This document shows positions 57,299 through 64,000 of a stretch of 64,000 bases of DNA, piece after piece (position 1 is the first letter of the stretch; the number at the start of each line of letters is the position of its first letter). Under the pieces are notes generated by a model. That model saw only the letters and a program-made list of their open reading frames with translations. It was not told where the DNA came from and did no database searches. Source of the stretch: Corynebacterium tapiri (GTDB taxonomy: Bacteria > Actinomycetota > Actinomycetes > Mycobacteriales > Mycobacteriaceae); contig NZ_VDHJ01000003.1 of assembly GCF_006334925.1 (NCBI RefSeq), positions 248,001 to 312,000 on the forward strand. Direction: 5' to 3'. The position numbers and the translations under genes are program-made.

Positions 57299-58441
57299 CT
57301 AACCAGTGATCGTCGCCCACACGAGGTGATGGTCGCTGGTTTTTTCTGCGGTCATCAACTCCGCCAGCGGCTCCCCCTCGGCGGGCCAGAACACGCCGGT
57401 ATCCACCACGTTGAGGCTTGTCGACGGCAACACGTAGTCCACACGCAGGTTCCCCGGGGAAGGCTCCGGGAAGTCTGCTGTGTCCAGGGCCGGGTCGGTG
57501 ACGTGGCCCGTGTTGCCCGCGGCCTGAGCGCCGGAGCTGGTGGGCTGCGGGTCGTGAACCTGCGGCAAGTTGAGAATCTGATTGATGCCGGTGTCCCCGG
57601 AGTTGTCGCCGTCGTTGGGGTCAGAGTTCTGGTCGCCAAAAACAACGAAGTCGCTTCCCGGAGCCAGCCCACCGCGCTGGCCGTTGTCGTCCACGATCCA
57701 GTCGGCGCGCTCTCCCCCGGCAATGTAGTCGGCGGTCAGGCGGATCTCGTCGGCATTGCGCAGCTTGTTGCGCTTCTCCGGACCATCGAACGAGGGCGGC
57801 GTGGGGTGCGAGACCAGCAAGTGCACGGTGCGGCCATCAACCGTGACCGGCACATCCCAATGCGACTTCGAGGACAAGCGCAGTTTGTCCGCGTTCTCCC
57901 CGTAGAACTCGTAGGGCAGGCGGTTGTTGGGCATGGAGTTCCAGGTGAGGTTCTGGAAGGTGCGCGCGCTTGTCGTATCGATCGGCTTGGTGGACAGGAT
58001 GACCATGCCGTACTGACCAGGATGCGTGCCAAAGCCCCACGCATCTCCGGGATCGCCCAGCTTGCCGTTGCCGTCCAGATCAAGGCCGGAATCCACTCCT
58101 GTGTTCACCGGCGCGATGAAGGTGTACTCGTAGTGGATCGGCTCGTGCCCTGCCTGCGATTTCTCCAGGTAGTTGCGCTGGAAGTTCGCCACGGCCTCTC
58201 CTCCTGCGTCGTAGTCGAACTCGTTGAGCACGATCACGTCAGGCCGGGTGTGTTGGATGACTGTGGCGATGGCTTGCGCCTGGGCGTCGTCAGGCGTGGA
58301 GAGGTCTGTAATCAACTGGCCGGCGCTGGGACGATTCAGACTGGTGTTGTAGGTGGCAAAGGTGGTCTGATCCATGTCAGCGGGCTGGAGGGAGGACAGA
58401 GCGAGCAGCGAGGCCAATCCGGGGGCGATAAGTGAGGACAT
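57299..58441 (-). CDS. Secreted endonuclease/exonuclease/phosphatase-family protein
   Basis: A 380-aa predicted exported metallohydrolase of the EEP (DNase I-like) fold. A short hydrophobic N-terminus (SLIAPGLASLLALSS) suggests a signal peptide. EEP signatures are ATYNTSLN, IVLNEFDYD (metal-binding Glu), LLVSHPTPPS, FGDQNSDPNDG and the C-terminal DHHLVW. The substrate (nucleic acid, phosphoester or lipid phosphate) cannot be told. AAGGGG lies 3 nt before the ATG. It is convergent with lipA, 9 bp apart, and divergent from the DUF4191 gene. Confidence 0.85.
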   Translation of the reverse strand: MSSLIAPGLASLLALSSLQPADMDQTTFATYNTSLNRPSAGQLITDLSTPDDAQAQAIATVIQHTRPDVIVLNEFDYDAGGEAVANFQRNYLEKSQAGHEPIHYEYTFIAPVNTGVDSGLDLDGNGKLGDPGDAWGFGTHPGQYGMVILSTKPIDTTSARTFQNLTWNSMPNNRLPYEFYGENADKLRLSSKSHWDVPVTVDGRTVHLLVSHPTPPSFDGPEKRNKLRNADEIRLTADYIAGGERADWIVDDNGQRGGLAPGSDFVVFGDQNSDPNDGDNSGDTGINQILNLPQVHDPQPTSSGAQAAGNTGHVTDPALDTADFPEPSPGNLRVDYVLPSTSLNVVDTGVFWPAEGEPLAELMTAEKTSDHHLVWATITG

Positions 58442-58535
58442 GCCCCTTAAAGTAGGTCAGCTCCCGAGCCCGCGCAGTGTTGTGTGCTGGGGACCCATTC
58501 TGTTTACCAAGGACATGTCCCCTACAGTTGTGGGC

Positions 58536-59348
58536 ATGGCGAAAAACGCGAAGAAGGGGTCCACTCCCGCCTCTCAGGCGGTGGAGAAGTCGGCCAAGAA
58601 GGAGGCCCGCGCCGCTAAGCGAGCGCAGCGCGGTCAGACGTTCAAGCAAATGTGGCAGGCATTCAACATGCTGCGCAAGCGGGACAGCAAGCTCGTCCCG
58701 CTCATGCTGCTGACCATCGTGGGTACGGCACTGCTGTTCTTCCTCGTCGGTCTGTTGTGGAACGGCCAGTGGTTCATGCTCGTTTTGGGCATCCTGCTGG
58801 GCGTTGTCCTCTCGATGCTGGTGTTTACCAAGCGTCTGGAGGCATCGATGTATGACCAGGTCTCGGATCAGAAGGGTGCGGCCGGCTGGGCGCTGGAGAA
58901 CATGCGCAACACCATGGGCATCGCCTGGATCACCCAGACCGGTGTGGCCGGCACCAAGCAGCTGGACGTGGTTCACCGCGTGGTGGGTAACCCGGGTGTG
59001 GTCTTGGTCGGCGAGGGCAACCGCAACCGCCTGCGCCCACTGATGACTCAACAGGCTAAGCGCGTGGACAAGGTTCTGGGCGGCGTCCCGGTCTACGAGG
59101 TCTTTGTCGGCGAAGACGAGGAGAAGGGCGAGGTGCCGCTGAAGAAGCTGCAGCGCCACATGCTCAAGCTCCCGCGAAACTACAAAAAGGACGAGGTCTA
59201 CTCGCTCAACGCCAAGCTCGAGGCGATCGATTCTTCTCGTGCCGGCCAGCCGCAGGGCCTGCCCAAGGGTCCGCTGCCGGGTCAGGCGCAGAGCATGGCG
59301 GGCATGAACCGTCGTATGCGCCGCGCTGCCGAGCGCCGCGGAAAGTAA
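58536..59348 (+). CDS. DUF4191 membrane protein
   Basis: A 270-aa actinobacterial DUF4191 protein, always found near lipA and glnA in corynebacteria and mycobacteria; function unknown. A Lys/Ala-rich N-terminus precedes two membrane helices (about residues 58-75 and 80-98) and a conserved cytoplasmic domain. TACAGT (58523-58528) lies 7 nt before the ATG without a ribosome site, so the transcript is probably leaderless. The longer open frame overlapping the divergent gene is therefore rejected. Confidence 0.88.
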   Translation: MAKNAKKGSTPASQAVEKSAKKEARAAKRAQRGQTFKQMWQAFNMLRKRDSKLVPLMLLTIVGTALLFFLVGLLWNGQWFMLVLGILLGVVLSMLVFTKRLEASMYDQVSDQKGAAGWALENMRNTMGIAWITQTGVAGTKQLDVVHRVVGNPGVVLVGEGNRNRLRPLMTQQAKRVDKVLGGVPVYEVFVGEDEEKGEVPLKKLQRHMLKLPRNYKKDEVYSLNAKLEAIDSSRAGQPQGLPKGPLPGQAQSMAGMNRRMRRAAERRGK

Positions 59349-59354
59349 AACGCT

Positions 59355-59831
59355 TTAACCGCGAATTACTGCGGTCCCGGTGCCGCGGTCGTGCATGCCA
59401 CGGCCGTCGGCATCCACCATCGCTGCCGGGAATACAAACATCGTCAGCAGGGTGCGCACCACCGAGCGCCAGAGCCCCACGCGGGCGCCGGGGACGTCGA
59501 TACGCGCCACTCCCATTCCCAGCAGTGCCATGCCGGGCGTGCGGGCGAAGAGCCAGCCGCCGATAATTCCCAGAATCACCCAAAGAATGAGGGTGAGGGT
59601 CATCGTGTCGCCGAGCGACGAGGTGAAGCTGTGAATAGCTCCCGCGATGAACTGGCAGATGAACCAATCGATGAAGACGGCGATCGCGCGGCGCCCCACC
59701 GAGGCCATGGAGCGCGGGCCGGACTGCGGCAGGCCGAGGTTTTCTCCGGGCCAGCGACTGATGTTGTCGGGGCCGTCATTTTCAGCGGGGATCTCCGGGC
59801 CATCAAGCCAGCTACGATTGGGTTGCGCCAT
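59355..59831 (-). CDS. RDD-family membrane protein
   Basis: A 158-aa protein of the RDD family, with three membrane helices. The family's Arg/Asp positions are visible as SVGRRAIAVFIDWFI at residues 45-59 and later VARIDVPGARVGLWRS. Transport roles have been proposed for some members, but the function here is unknown. It is convergent with the DUF4191 gene (6 bp) and divergent from glnA. Confidence 0.85.
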   Translation of the reverse strand: MAQPNRSWLDGPEIPAENDGPDNISRWPGENLGLPQSGPRSMASVGRRAIAVFIDWFICQFIAGAIHSFTSSLGDTMTLTLILWVILGIIGGWLFARTPGMALLGMGVARIDVPGARVGLWRSVVRTLLTMFVFPAAMVDADGRGMHDRGTGTAVIRG

Positions 59832-59889
59832 GGTGCTTAAGAGTATCGCCGTGGCCTATCGGGGGTGAAATAGCGTAAATGCCCACCGC

Positions 59890-59922
59890 TTTATCGTTCA
59901 CGCTATAGAAATTGGTTATACT
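59890..59922 (+). promoter_or_regulatory. glnA promoter with AmtR-box-like site
   Basis: TATACT (59917-59922) is a good -10. Just upstream, 59890-59911 reads TTTATCGTTC...CTATAGAAA, similar to the nitrogen-control AmtR boxes of C. glutamicum (CTATCGTTCTATAGAT-like) but with two or three extra bases between the half-sites. A repressor here would cover the -35. The similarity is partial, so binding is only a suggestion. Confidence 0.45.
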
Positions 59923-59996
59923 GATGAGCAACCGGCCCGCCTCCCCTGGTCGCGCGCCGAGCCAGCACCCTTTCGAAAGACCTTAGGAGACACCCC

Positions 59997-61433
59997 GTGG
60001 CATTCGAGACGAACCAAGACGTGGTGAAGTTCATTAAGGACGAGGGCATCGAGTTCCTCGACATCCGTTTCACCGACGTTCCGGGCATGGAGCACCACTT
60101 CACGCTCCCGGCCAGCGAGTTCACCGAAGAAAGCGCCGAGGAGGGCCTGGCTTTCGACGGCTCTTCCATCCGCGGCTTCACCACCATCGACGAGTCCGAC
60201 ATGACGCTGCTGCCGGATCCGGCCAGCGCCTACGTGGATCCGTTCCGTGAGGTCAAGACGCTGAACATGCAGTTCTTTGTCAACGACCCGTTCACCTACG
60301 AGCCGTTTAGCCGCGATCCGCGCAACGTGGCCAAGAAGGCCGAGGAGTACCTCGCCTCCTCCGGCATCGCAGACAGCGCCAGCTTTGGCATGGAGGCCGA
60401 GTTCTACCTCTTTGACAAGGTCTCCTACGCCGCCGAGACCAACGAGTCCTTCTACCACGTCGACTCCAACGAGGGCTGGTGGAACCGCGGCAACGAAACC
60501 AACCTGGACGGCACCCCGAACACCGGCTTCAAGACTCGCGTCAAGGGTGGCTACTTCCCCAACACCCCGGTGGATAAGACTCAGGAGGTGCGCGACGCGA
60601 TCGTCAAGCGCCTGCAGGGCGCTGGCTTCGACGTCGAGCGCTTCCACCACGAGGTGGGCACCGGTGGCCAGAACGAGATCAACTACCGCTTTGACACCCT
60701 GCTCCGCGCGGCTGACGATCTGCAGACCTTCAAGTACATCGTGAAGAACACCGCCGCCGAGTACGGCAAGGCCGCCACCTTCATGCCCAAGCCCCTTGCT
60801 GGCGACAACGGCTCCGGCATGCACGCTCACCAGTCCCTGTGGAAGGACGGCAAGCCGCTCTTCTACGACGAGTCCGGTTACGGCGGGCTGTCTGACACCG
60901 CCCGCTACTACATCGGCGGCCTGCTCCACCACGCTCCGGCTGTGCTGGCGTTTACCAACCCGACGCTGAACTCCTACCACCGTCTGGTTCCGGGCTTCGA
61001 GGCTCCGATCAACCTGGTGTACTCCCAGCGCAACCGATCGGCTGCCATCCGCATCCCGATCACTGGCAACAACCCCAAGGCCAAGCGCCTGGAGTTCCGC
61101 GCGCCGGACCCCTCGGGCAACCCCTACCTGGGTCTGGCTGCCATGCTCATGGCAGGTATCGACGGCATCAAGAACCGCATCGAGCCCCACGCCCCGGTGG
61201 ACAAGGACCTCTACGAGCTCCCGCCGGAGGAGGCCGCGTCCATCCCGCAGGCTCCGACCTCCCTGGAGGCCGCGATTGAGGCGCTTCGCGACGACCACGA
61301 GTTCCTCCTGGAAGGCGACGTCTTCACCGAAGACCTGATCGAGACCTACATCAACTACAAGGTCGACAACGAAATCATGCCGACTCGCCTGCGCCCGACG
61401 CCGCTCGAGTTCGAGATGTATTTCGATTGCTAG
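59997..61433 (+). CDS. glnA: Glutamine synthetase, type I-beta
   Basis: ATP-dependent ammonium assimilation enzyme. The 478 aa contain the N-terminal loop [11 protein letters not shown], the catalytic MEAEFYLFD, the ATP-binding [18 protein letters not shown], and the adenylylation-type Tyr in [11 protein letters not shown]. This I-beta type is regulated by GlnE adenylylation in corynebacteria. The start is GTG with AGGAG 8 nt upstream; the leader is about 70 nt. A strong terminator follows. Confidence 0.97.
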   Translation: MAFETNQDVVKFIKDEGIEFLDIRFTDVPGMEHHFTLPASEFTEESAEEGLAFDGSSIRGFTTIDESDMTLLPDPASAYVDPFREVKTLNMQFFVNDPFTYEPFSRDPRNVAKKAEEYLASSGIADSASFGMEAEFYLFDKVSYAAETNESFYHVDSNEGWWNRGNETNLDGTPNTGFKTRVKGGYFPNTPVDKTQEVRDAIVKRLQGAGFDVERFHHEVGTGGQNEINYRFDTLLRAADDLQTFKYIVKNTAAEYGKAATFMPKPLAGDNGSGMHAHQSLWKDGKPLFYDESGYGGLSDTARYYIGGLLHHAPAVLAFTNPTLNSYHRLVPGFEAPINLVYSQRNRSAAIRIPITGNNPKAKRLEFRAPDPSGNPYLGLAAMLMAGIDGIKNRIEPHAPVDKDLYELPPEEAASIPQAPTSLEAAIEALRDDHEFLLEGDVFTEDLIETYINYKVDNEIMPTRLRPTPLEFEMYFDC

Positions 61434-61491
61434 GGTTCGGCGCTTGACGACGCTTCCCTTGCCGGCCTAGATTGCCGACAACACCCCGCCT

Positions 61492-61537
61492 GGAACGCTG
61501 GTTGTTCCGGGCGGGGTGAAGTCTTTTTCGGAGATAT
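61492..61537 (+). terminator. Intrinsic terminator of glnA
   Basis: Arms CACCCCGCCTGGAAC and GTTCCGGGCGGGGTG with a 7-nt loop (61492-61528), followed after AAG by TCTTTTT. It ends the glnA transcript before the lower-GC segment. Confidence 0.9.
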
Positions 61538-61635
61538 TTTTTCGACCCATTTTTCGTCCCCAAACTTGATGACCATCTCAGGAGCCTGGTTAATCTCAGC
61601 AAGATCTACTTCAGACAGTCTGCGCTGGAGTTCGA

Positions 61636-61776
61636 TCAGGTTGACCTCCAAGCAAAGGAATACGGTAACGGGATGCCAGCCAGGAGTTGTGGCACCGATT
61701 CAATATCCCACCAGAAAGGGCGGTAGGCCACTAGGAACTTCTTCGCCGGGGTGCTTGTTTCCAGTTTCGCGGTCAA
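61636..61776 (-). pseudogene. Possible frameshifted gene fragment (unrecognised)
   Basis: Minus-strand frame of 46 codons opening at a TTG and containing FLVAYRPFWWDIESVPQLL. It is closed by a TGA exactly where the next frame, starting at 61651, continues with a plausible helical stretch (VNLIELQRRLSEVDLAEINQ). The pair looks like one coding segment broken by a frameshift, but I do not recognise a family. It may equally be chance in a 330-bp gap that otherwise holds only the mod promoter region. Confidence 0.2.
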
Positions 61777-61864
61777 TCCTTAGTTTTCTCGTGACCGTTA
61801 GCGGCCTCGACTAGACTTGTGAGGACGATCAAAAGTCGACTAGCTGCGATTTAGGAATATTTTC
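61777..61864 (+). promoter_or_regulatory. Upstream region of the mod gene
   Basis: TAGACT (61812-61817) is a candidate -10. TCGACTAG occurs twice as a direct repeat (61807-61814 and 61836-61843), flanking the predicted start of transcription. AGGA lies about 9 nt before the GTG. The repeats could bind a regulator, but none is encoded in the visible sequence. Confidence 0.3.
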
Positions 61865-63868
61865 GTGTCACAACAGAAACTAGAGCTCACTTGGTTCAAC
61901 AAGGACAAGGCACTCATCCCCACTGAAACCGGAAAGTACGGTTACACCTGGGTTGATCCGAAGGACCCACGCTACTGTGAGACTCACTTCCTTGAGACCC
62001 TTGAAAAGGTCGAAGGGATCAGGGCTGAGAAAGTCGAAGGACAGACTTACTCCGAGAAGGCTGACCTTGAGCCGCAGGACGACAACCTGTTGATCTTGGG
62101 CGAGTCCGGTGACGTTCTGGAGGCACTGACCAGGGTTCCTGAACTGCGAGAAAAGTACCTCGGCAAGGTGAAGCTGGTCTATATAGATCCCCCGTTTAAC
62201 ACCTCGCAGACTTTCGCTAATTACGAGGACAATCTAGAGCACTCGATCTGGTTGACCATGATGCGAGATCGACTTGTTCACCTGCGGGATTTGCTTAGCG
62301 AGGACGGTTTGATCTGGGTCCATCTGGATGATGTTGAGAGTCACCGGATGCGGCTACTGTTAGATGAAGTCTTCGGGTCGGAGAACTTCCAAGCTGAAGT
62401 TGTCTGGGAAAAAGCTGATTCTCCGCGAAACGATATTGTCGGAATCTCCTCGGACCATGACGTCATTTTGGTTTACGGTAAGGAATCGGTTGTTTCCATG
62501 AACCGCATGCCACGCACCCCAAAGGACGATGCGCCTTATAAGAACCCCGATGATGATGTAACAGGACCGTGGCGTAACGGCGACTACACCGCGCCCGGTA
62601 ACATGTCTGGCCAAGTTCAACACCCCTCAGTTCATGCGATTGAGCATCCGCTAACTGGGGAGCTCCTTTACCCAGTCAGGGGGAGGATGTGGACGTTCGG
62701 CAAGGAACGCTTATTAAAGTCGCTACTGGAATATGGTGATTACGTAGAGGCTGCACCCGATCTTGAGCTGAGATATGAAAAGACCGGGATTGCACCAGAC
62801 AAGCTCCGCTCCGAGGTCCCTGATCTCATATTGGATCCCACACATCGCCAGGCTTCAGTAGCTCGCGCTTACGAACGGTTACATGCTGGCGACTGGCCAG
62901 AATTTTTTATTAAAGAGCGCTCTTTTGGCCGGAAGGTTCGTCGTCCTGCCTATGGACAGCCAGCCCGGACGTGGTGGCCAAACGCCGAAGTAGGACACAA
63001 TCGGTCTGCCAAGGGTGAGAATCGCGCGATGTTTGGCACCGGCGCCACTTTCACTACCCCTAAGCCTGAGCGCCTGCTCGAGCGCATCATCCACATTGCC
63101 ACCGACCCTTGCGACGTCGTCCTAGACGTTTTTGCTGGTTCTGGAACCACTGCTGCCGTTGCGCAGAAGATGGGTCGTCGCTGGGTTACCTGCGAGTTGG
63201 TGGAGGATACTTTCAACCGCTTCACAAAGGCGCGTCTTGGGAAGGTCGTCAACGGTGAAGATCAAGGTGGCATCACCGTCACTAAGGGCGAGCGCATCGA
63301 CGCAACTGAGGACGGCTTGCCGGAGGGAATTACCCCGGAGGAAGCACAACAACTGACCAGCCTCATTAATAAGGCGGTCAAGGAGAATGACGCCCTTAAG
63401 ACTGATAAGGGAATCAAGGCTCTGAAGTCCCTAGTCAAGACCGCAAAAGGCAAAGACATCATCAACTATCTCGGTGGCGGTGGTTTCACCGTCGCCAAGC
63501 TTTCCCCGAACTGCTTCAACTTCGACCCGGAGACCGGTCTTACCTCGCTTACCCACGAAGCTACCGGTGCGGTTCTTGTTCGTAGCGTTGCAGCGAACCT
63601 GGGTTTCTCGCTCACTCCCGACAACCGCAACTTCAATGGCGTGGCCGGTAGGCAGTTCCTCGCCGTGGTGGAGGGAGAACTCGACACTGACAAGGTCGAT
63701 GAGTTGATGGGCAAGGTCGATGAGGGGCACTCAGTCCTCTTTGCAGCGACCATCGTGAACCAAGGAGTGCGCGATCACGTTCGCTCGTTTAAGAACGGCT
63801 CTCGAGTGATGCACATTCCGCTCGACATCTTCCCCTACGCAGGCAACTTCGACGAGGAGGCCAACTGA
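61865..63868 (+). CDS. Type III-like DNA methyltransferase (Mod subunit)
   Basis: A 667-aa site-specific adenine/cytosine-N4 DNA methyltransferase. DPPF (108-111, in YIDPPFNTSQTF) comes before the SAM-binding motif FAGSGT (423-428, in DVFAGSGTTAAV), the beta-class order of type III Mod proteins. The target-recognition region lies between (about 180-390). The C-terminal 200 residues resemble no catalytic domain. Codon use is visibly more AT-tolerant than that of neighbours such as glnA. The next gene starts 2 nt after its stop, as expected for a mod-res operon. The start is GTG. Confidence 0.9.
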   Translation: MSQQKLELTWFNKDKALIPTETGKYGYTWVDPKDPRYCETHFLETLEKVEGIRAEKVEGQTYSEKADLEPQDDNLLILGESGDVLEALTRVPELREKYLGKVKLVYIDPPFNTSQTFANYEDNLEHSIWLTMMRDRLVHLRDLLSEDGLIWVHLDDVESHRMRLLLDEVFGSENFQAEVVWEKADSPRNDIVGISSDHDVILVYGKESVVSMNRMPRTPKDDAPYKNPDDDVTGPWRNGDYTAPGNMSGQVQHPSVHAIEHPLTGELLYPVRGRMWTFGKERLLKSLLEYGDYVEAAPDLELRYEKTGIAPDKLRSEVPDLILDPTHRQASVARAYERLHAGDWPEFFIKERSFGRKVRRPAYGQPARTWWPNAEVGHNRSAKGENRAMFGTGATFTTPKPERLLERIIHIATDPCDVVLDVFAGSGTTAAVAQKMGRRWVTCELVEDTFNRFTKARLGKVVNGEDQGGITVTKGERIDATEDGLPEGITPEEAQQLTSLINKAVKENDALKTDKGIKALKSLVKTAKGKDIINYLGGGGFTVAKLSPNCFNFDPETGLTSLTHEATGAVLVRSVAANLGFSLTPDNRNFNGVAGRQFLAVVEGELDTDKVDELMGKVDEGHSVLFAATIVNQGVRDHVRSFKNGSRVMHIPLDIFPYAGNFDEEAN

Positions 63869-63870
63869 TC

Positions 63871-64000
63871 ATGCCACTAAACGTCACCGTTGATGACAAC
63901 CTTCTCGCCGAGATTGAGGCCAAATTCGACCTCAGAAAGCCCAACGCTGAGGCGCTTCGTACCGTTGTCGAAAACCTTGAAGAGGGCAACTTCAACCCGC
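63871..64000 (+). CDS. Start of a second R-M gene, possibly restriction/helicase subunit (partial)
   Basis: Forty-three codons are visible from the ATG at 63871 (MPLNVTVDDNLLAEIEAKFD) to the window edge. The spacing of 2 nt after mod implies coupled translation. By position it should encode the type III restriction (Res) ATPase-endonuclease, but no helicase or nuclease motif is yet visible, so this is inferred from context only. Confidence 0.55.
   Translation, partial: MPLNVTVDDNLLAEIEAKFDLRKPNAEALRTVVENLEEGNFNP

Noticed and set aside
59916..61298. A 460-codon minus-strand open frame opposite glnA
   Set aside because: A shadow of high-GC codon use in glnA; its translation is Val/Gly/Leu/Arg-rich without family features.

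Overview
This window is chromosomal DNA from a high-GC actinobacterium, almost certainly a Corynebacterium. The gene order follows the known Corynebacterium chromosome: a division/cell-wall (dcw) cluster, then idsA-mptA-pknL-aroG, glk-pimB-nlpC, qcrCAB-ctaE, ctaCF, ltsA, ilvE, aceF, lipBA and glnA. LM/LAM-type mannosyltransferases (mptA, mptC, pimB), the Corynebacterineae asparagine synthase LtsA and several apparently leaderless ATG/GTG starts agree with this. No rRNA, tRNA, CRISPR array, insertion sequence or prophage was found.

Layout. (1) 1-17.5 kb, all on the minus strand: ftsZ (cut by the left edge), ftsQ, a PepSY-type membrane protein, murC, murG, ftsW, murD, mraY, murF, murE, ftsI, an FtsL-like protein, rsmH and mraZ. 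This is a dcw operon read right to left; the PepSY gene between ftsQ and murC is foreign to the cluster's function. (2) 17.5-18.05 kb: the mraZ control region, with two groups of GTGGG repeats at 10-bp period. (3) 18-32.3 kb: small conserved actinobacterial genes (DUF3040, HEPN, GNAT) with a LexA-like box, then prenyl diphosphate synthase, mannosyltransferases, PknL kinase with its Rv2175c-like partner, DAHP synthase, a 3' exoribonuclease, acyltransferases, glucokinase and PimB. (4) 32.4-40.2 kb: a secreted NlpC/P60 protein and the bc1-aa3 respiratory supercomplex (qcrCAB, ctaE, ctaF, ctaC). (5) 40.5-48.2 kb: ltsA, an A-type Fe-S carrier, DUF3043, an isolated cobT, ilvE, an M17 leucyl aminopeptidase and a hypothetical protein. 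(6) 48.3-57.3 kb, plus strand: lipoate metabolism, comprising an E2 acyltransferase with three lipoyl domains (aceF), the glycine cleavage proteins gcvP, gcvT and gcvH, and the octanoyltransferase and lipoyl synthase lipB and lipA. (7) 57.3-61.5 kb: a secreted endonuclease/exonuclease/phosphatase-family protein, DUF4191, an RDD protein and glnA. (8) 61.5-64 kb: a likely acquired restriction-modification locus, with a complete type III-like DNA methyltransferase (mod) followed after 2 bases by the start of a second gene that runs off the right edge.

Most of the window is conserved core genome. The parts most worth a second look are the MraZ-box architecture with a second, oppositely oriented box group; the pair of 60-bp GGCAAC...GTTGCC-bounded repeats before lipB; the PepSY insertion in the dcw cluster; the gcv insertion inside the lipoate cluster; the LexA-like box between the HEPN and GNAT genes; the strong hairpin in the nlpC leader; the near-identical duplicated lipoyl modules in aceF; and the restriction-modification locus at the right edge. 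No clearly undescribed multi-gene system was identified.
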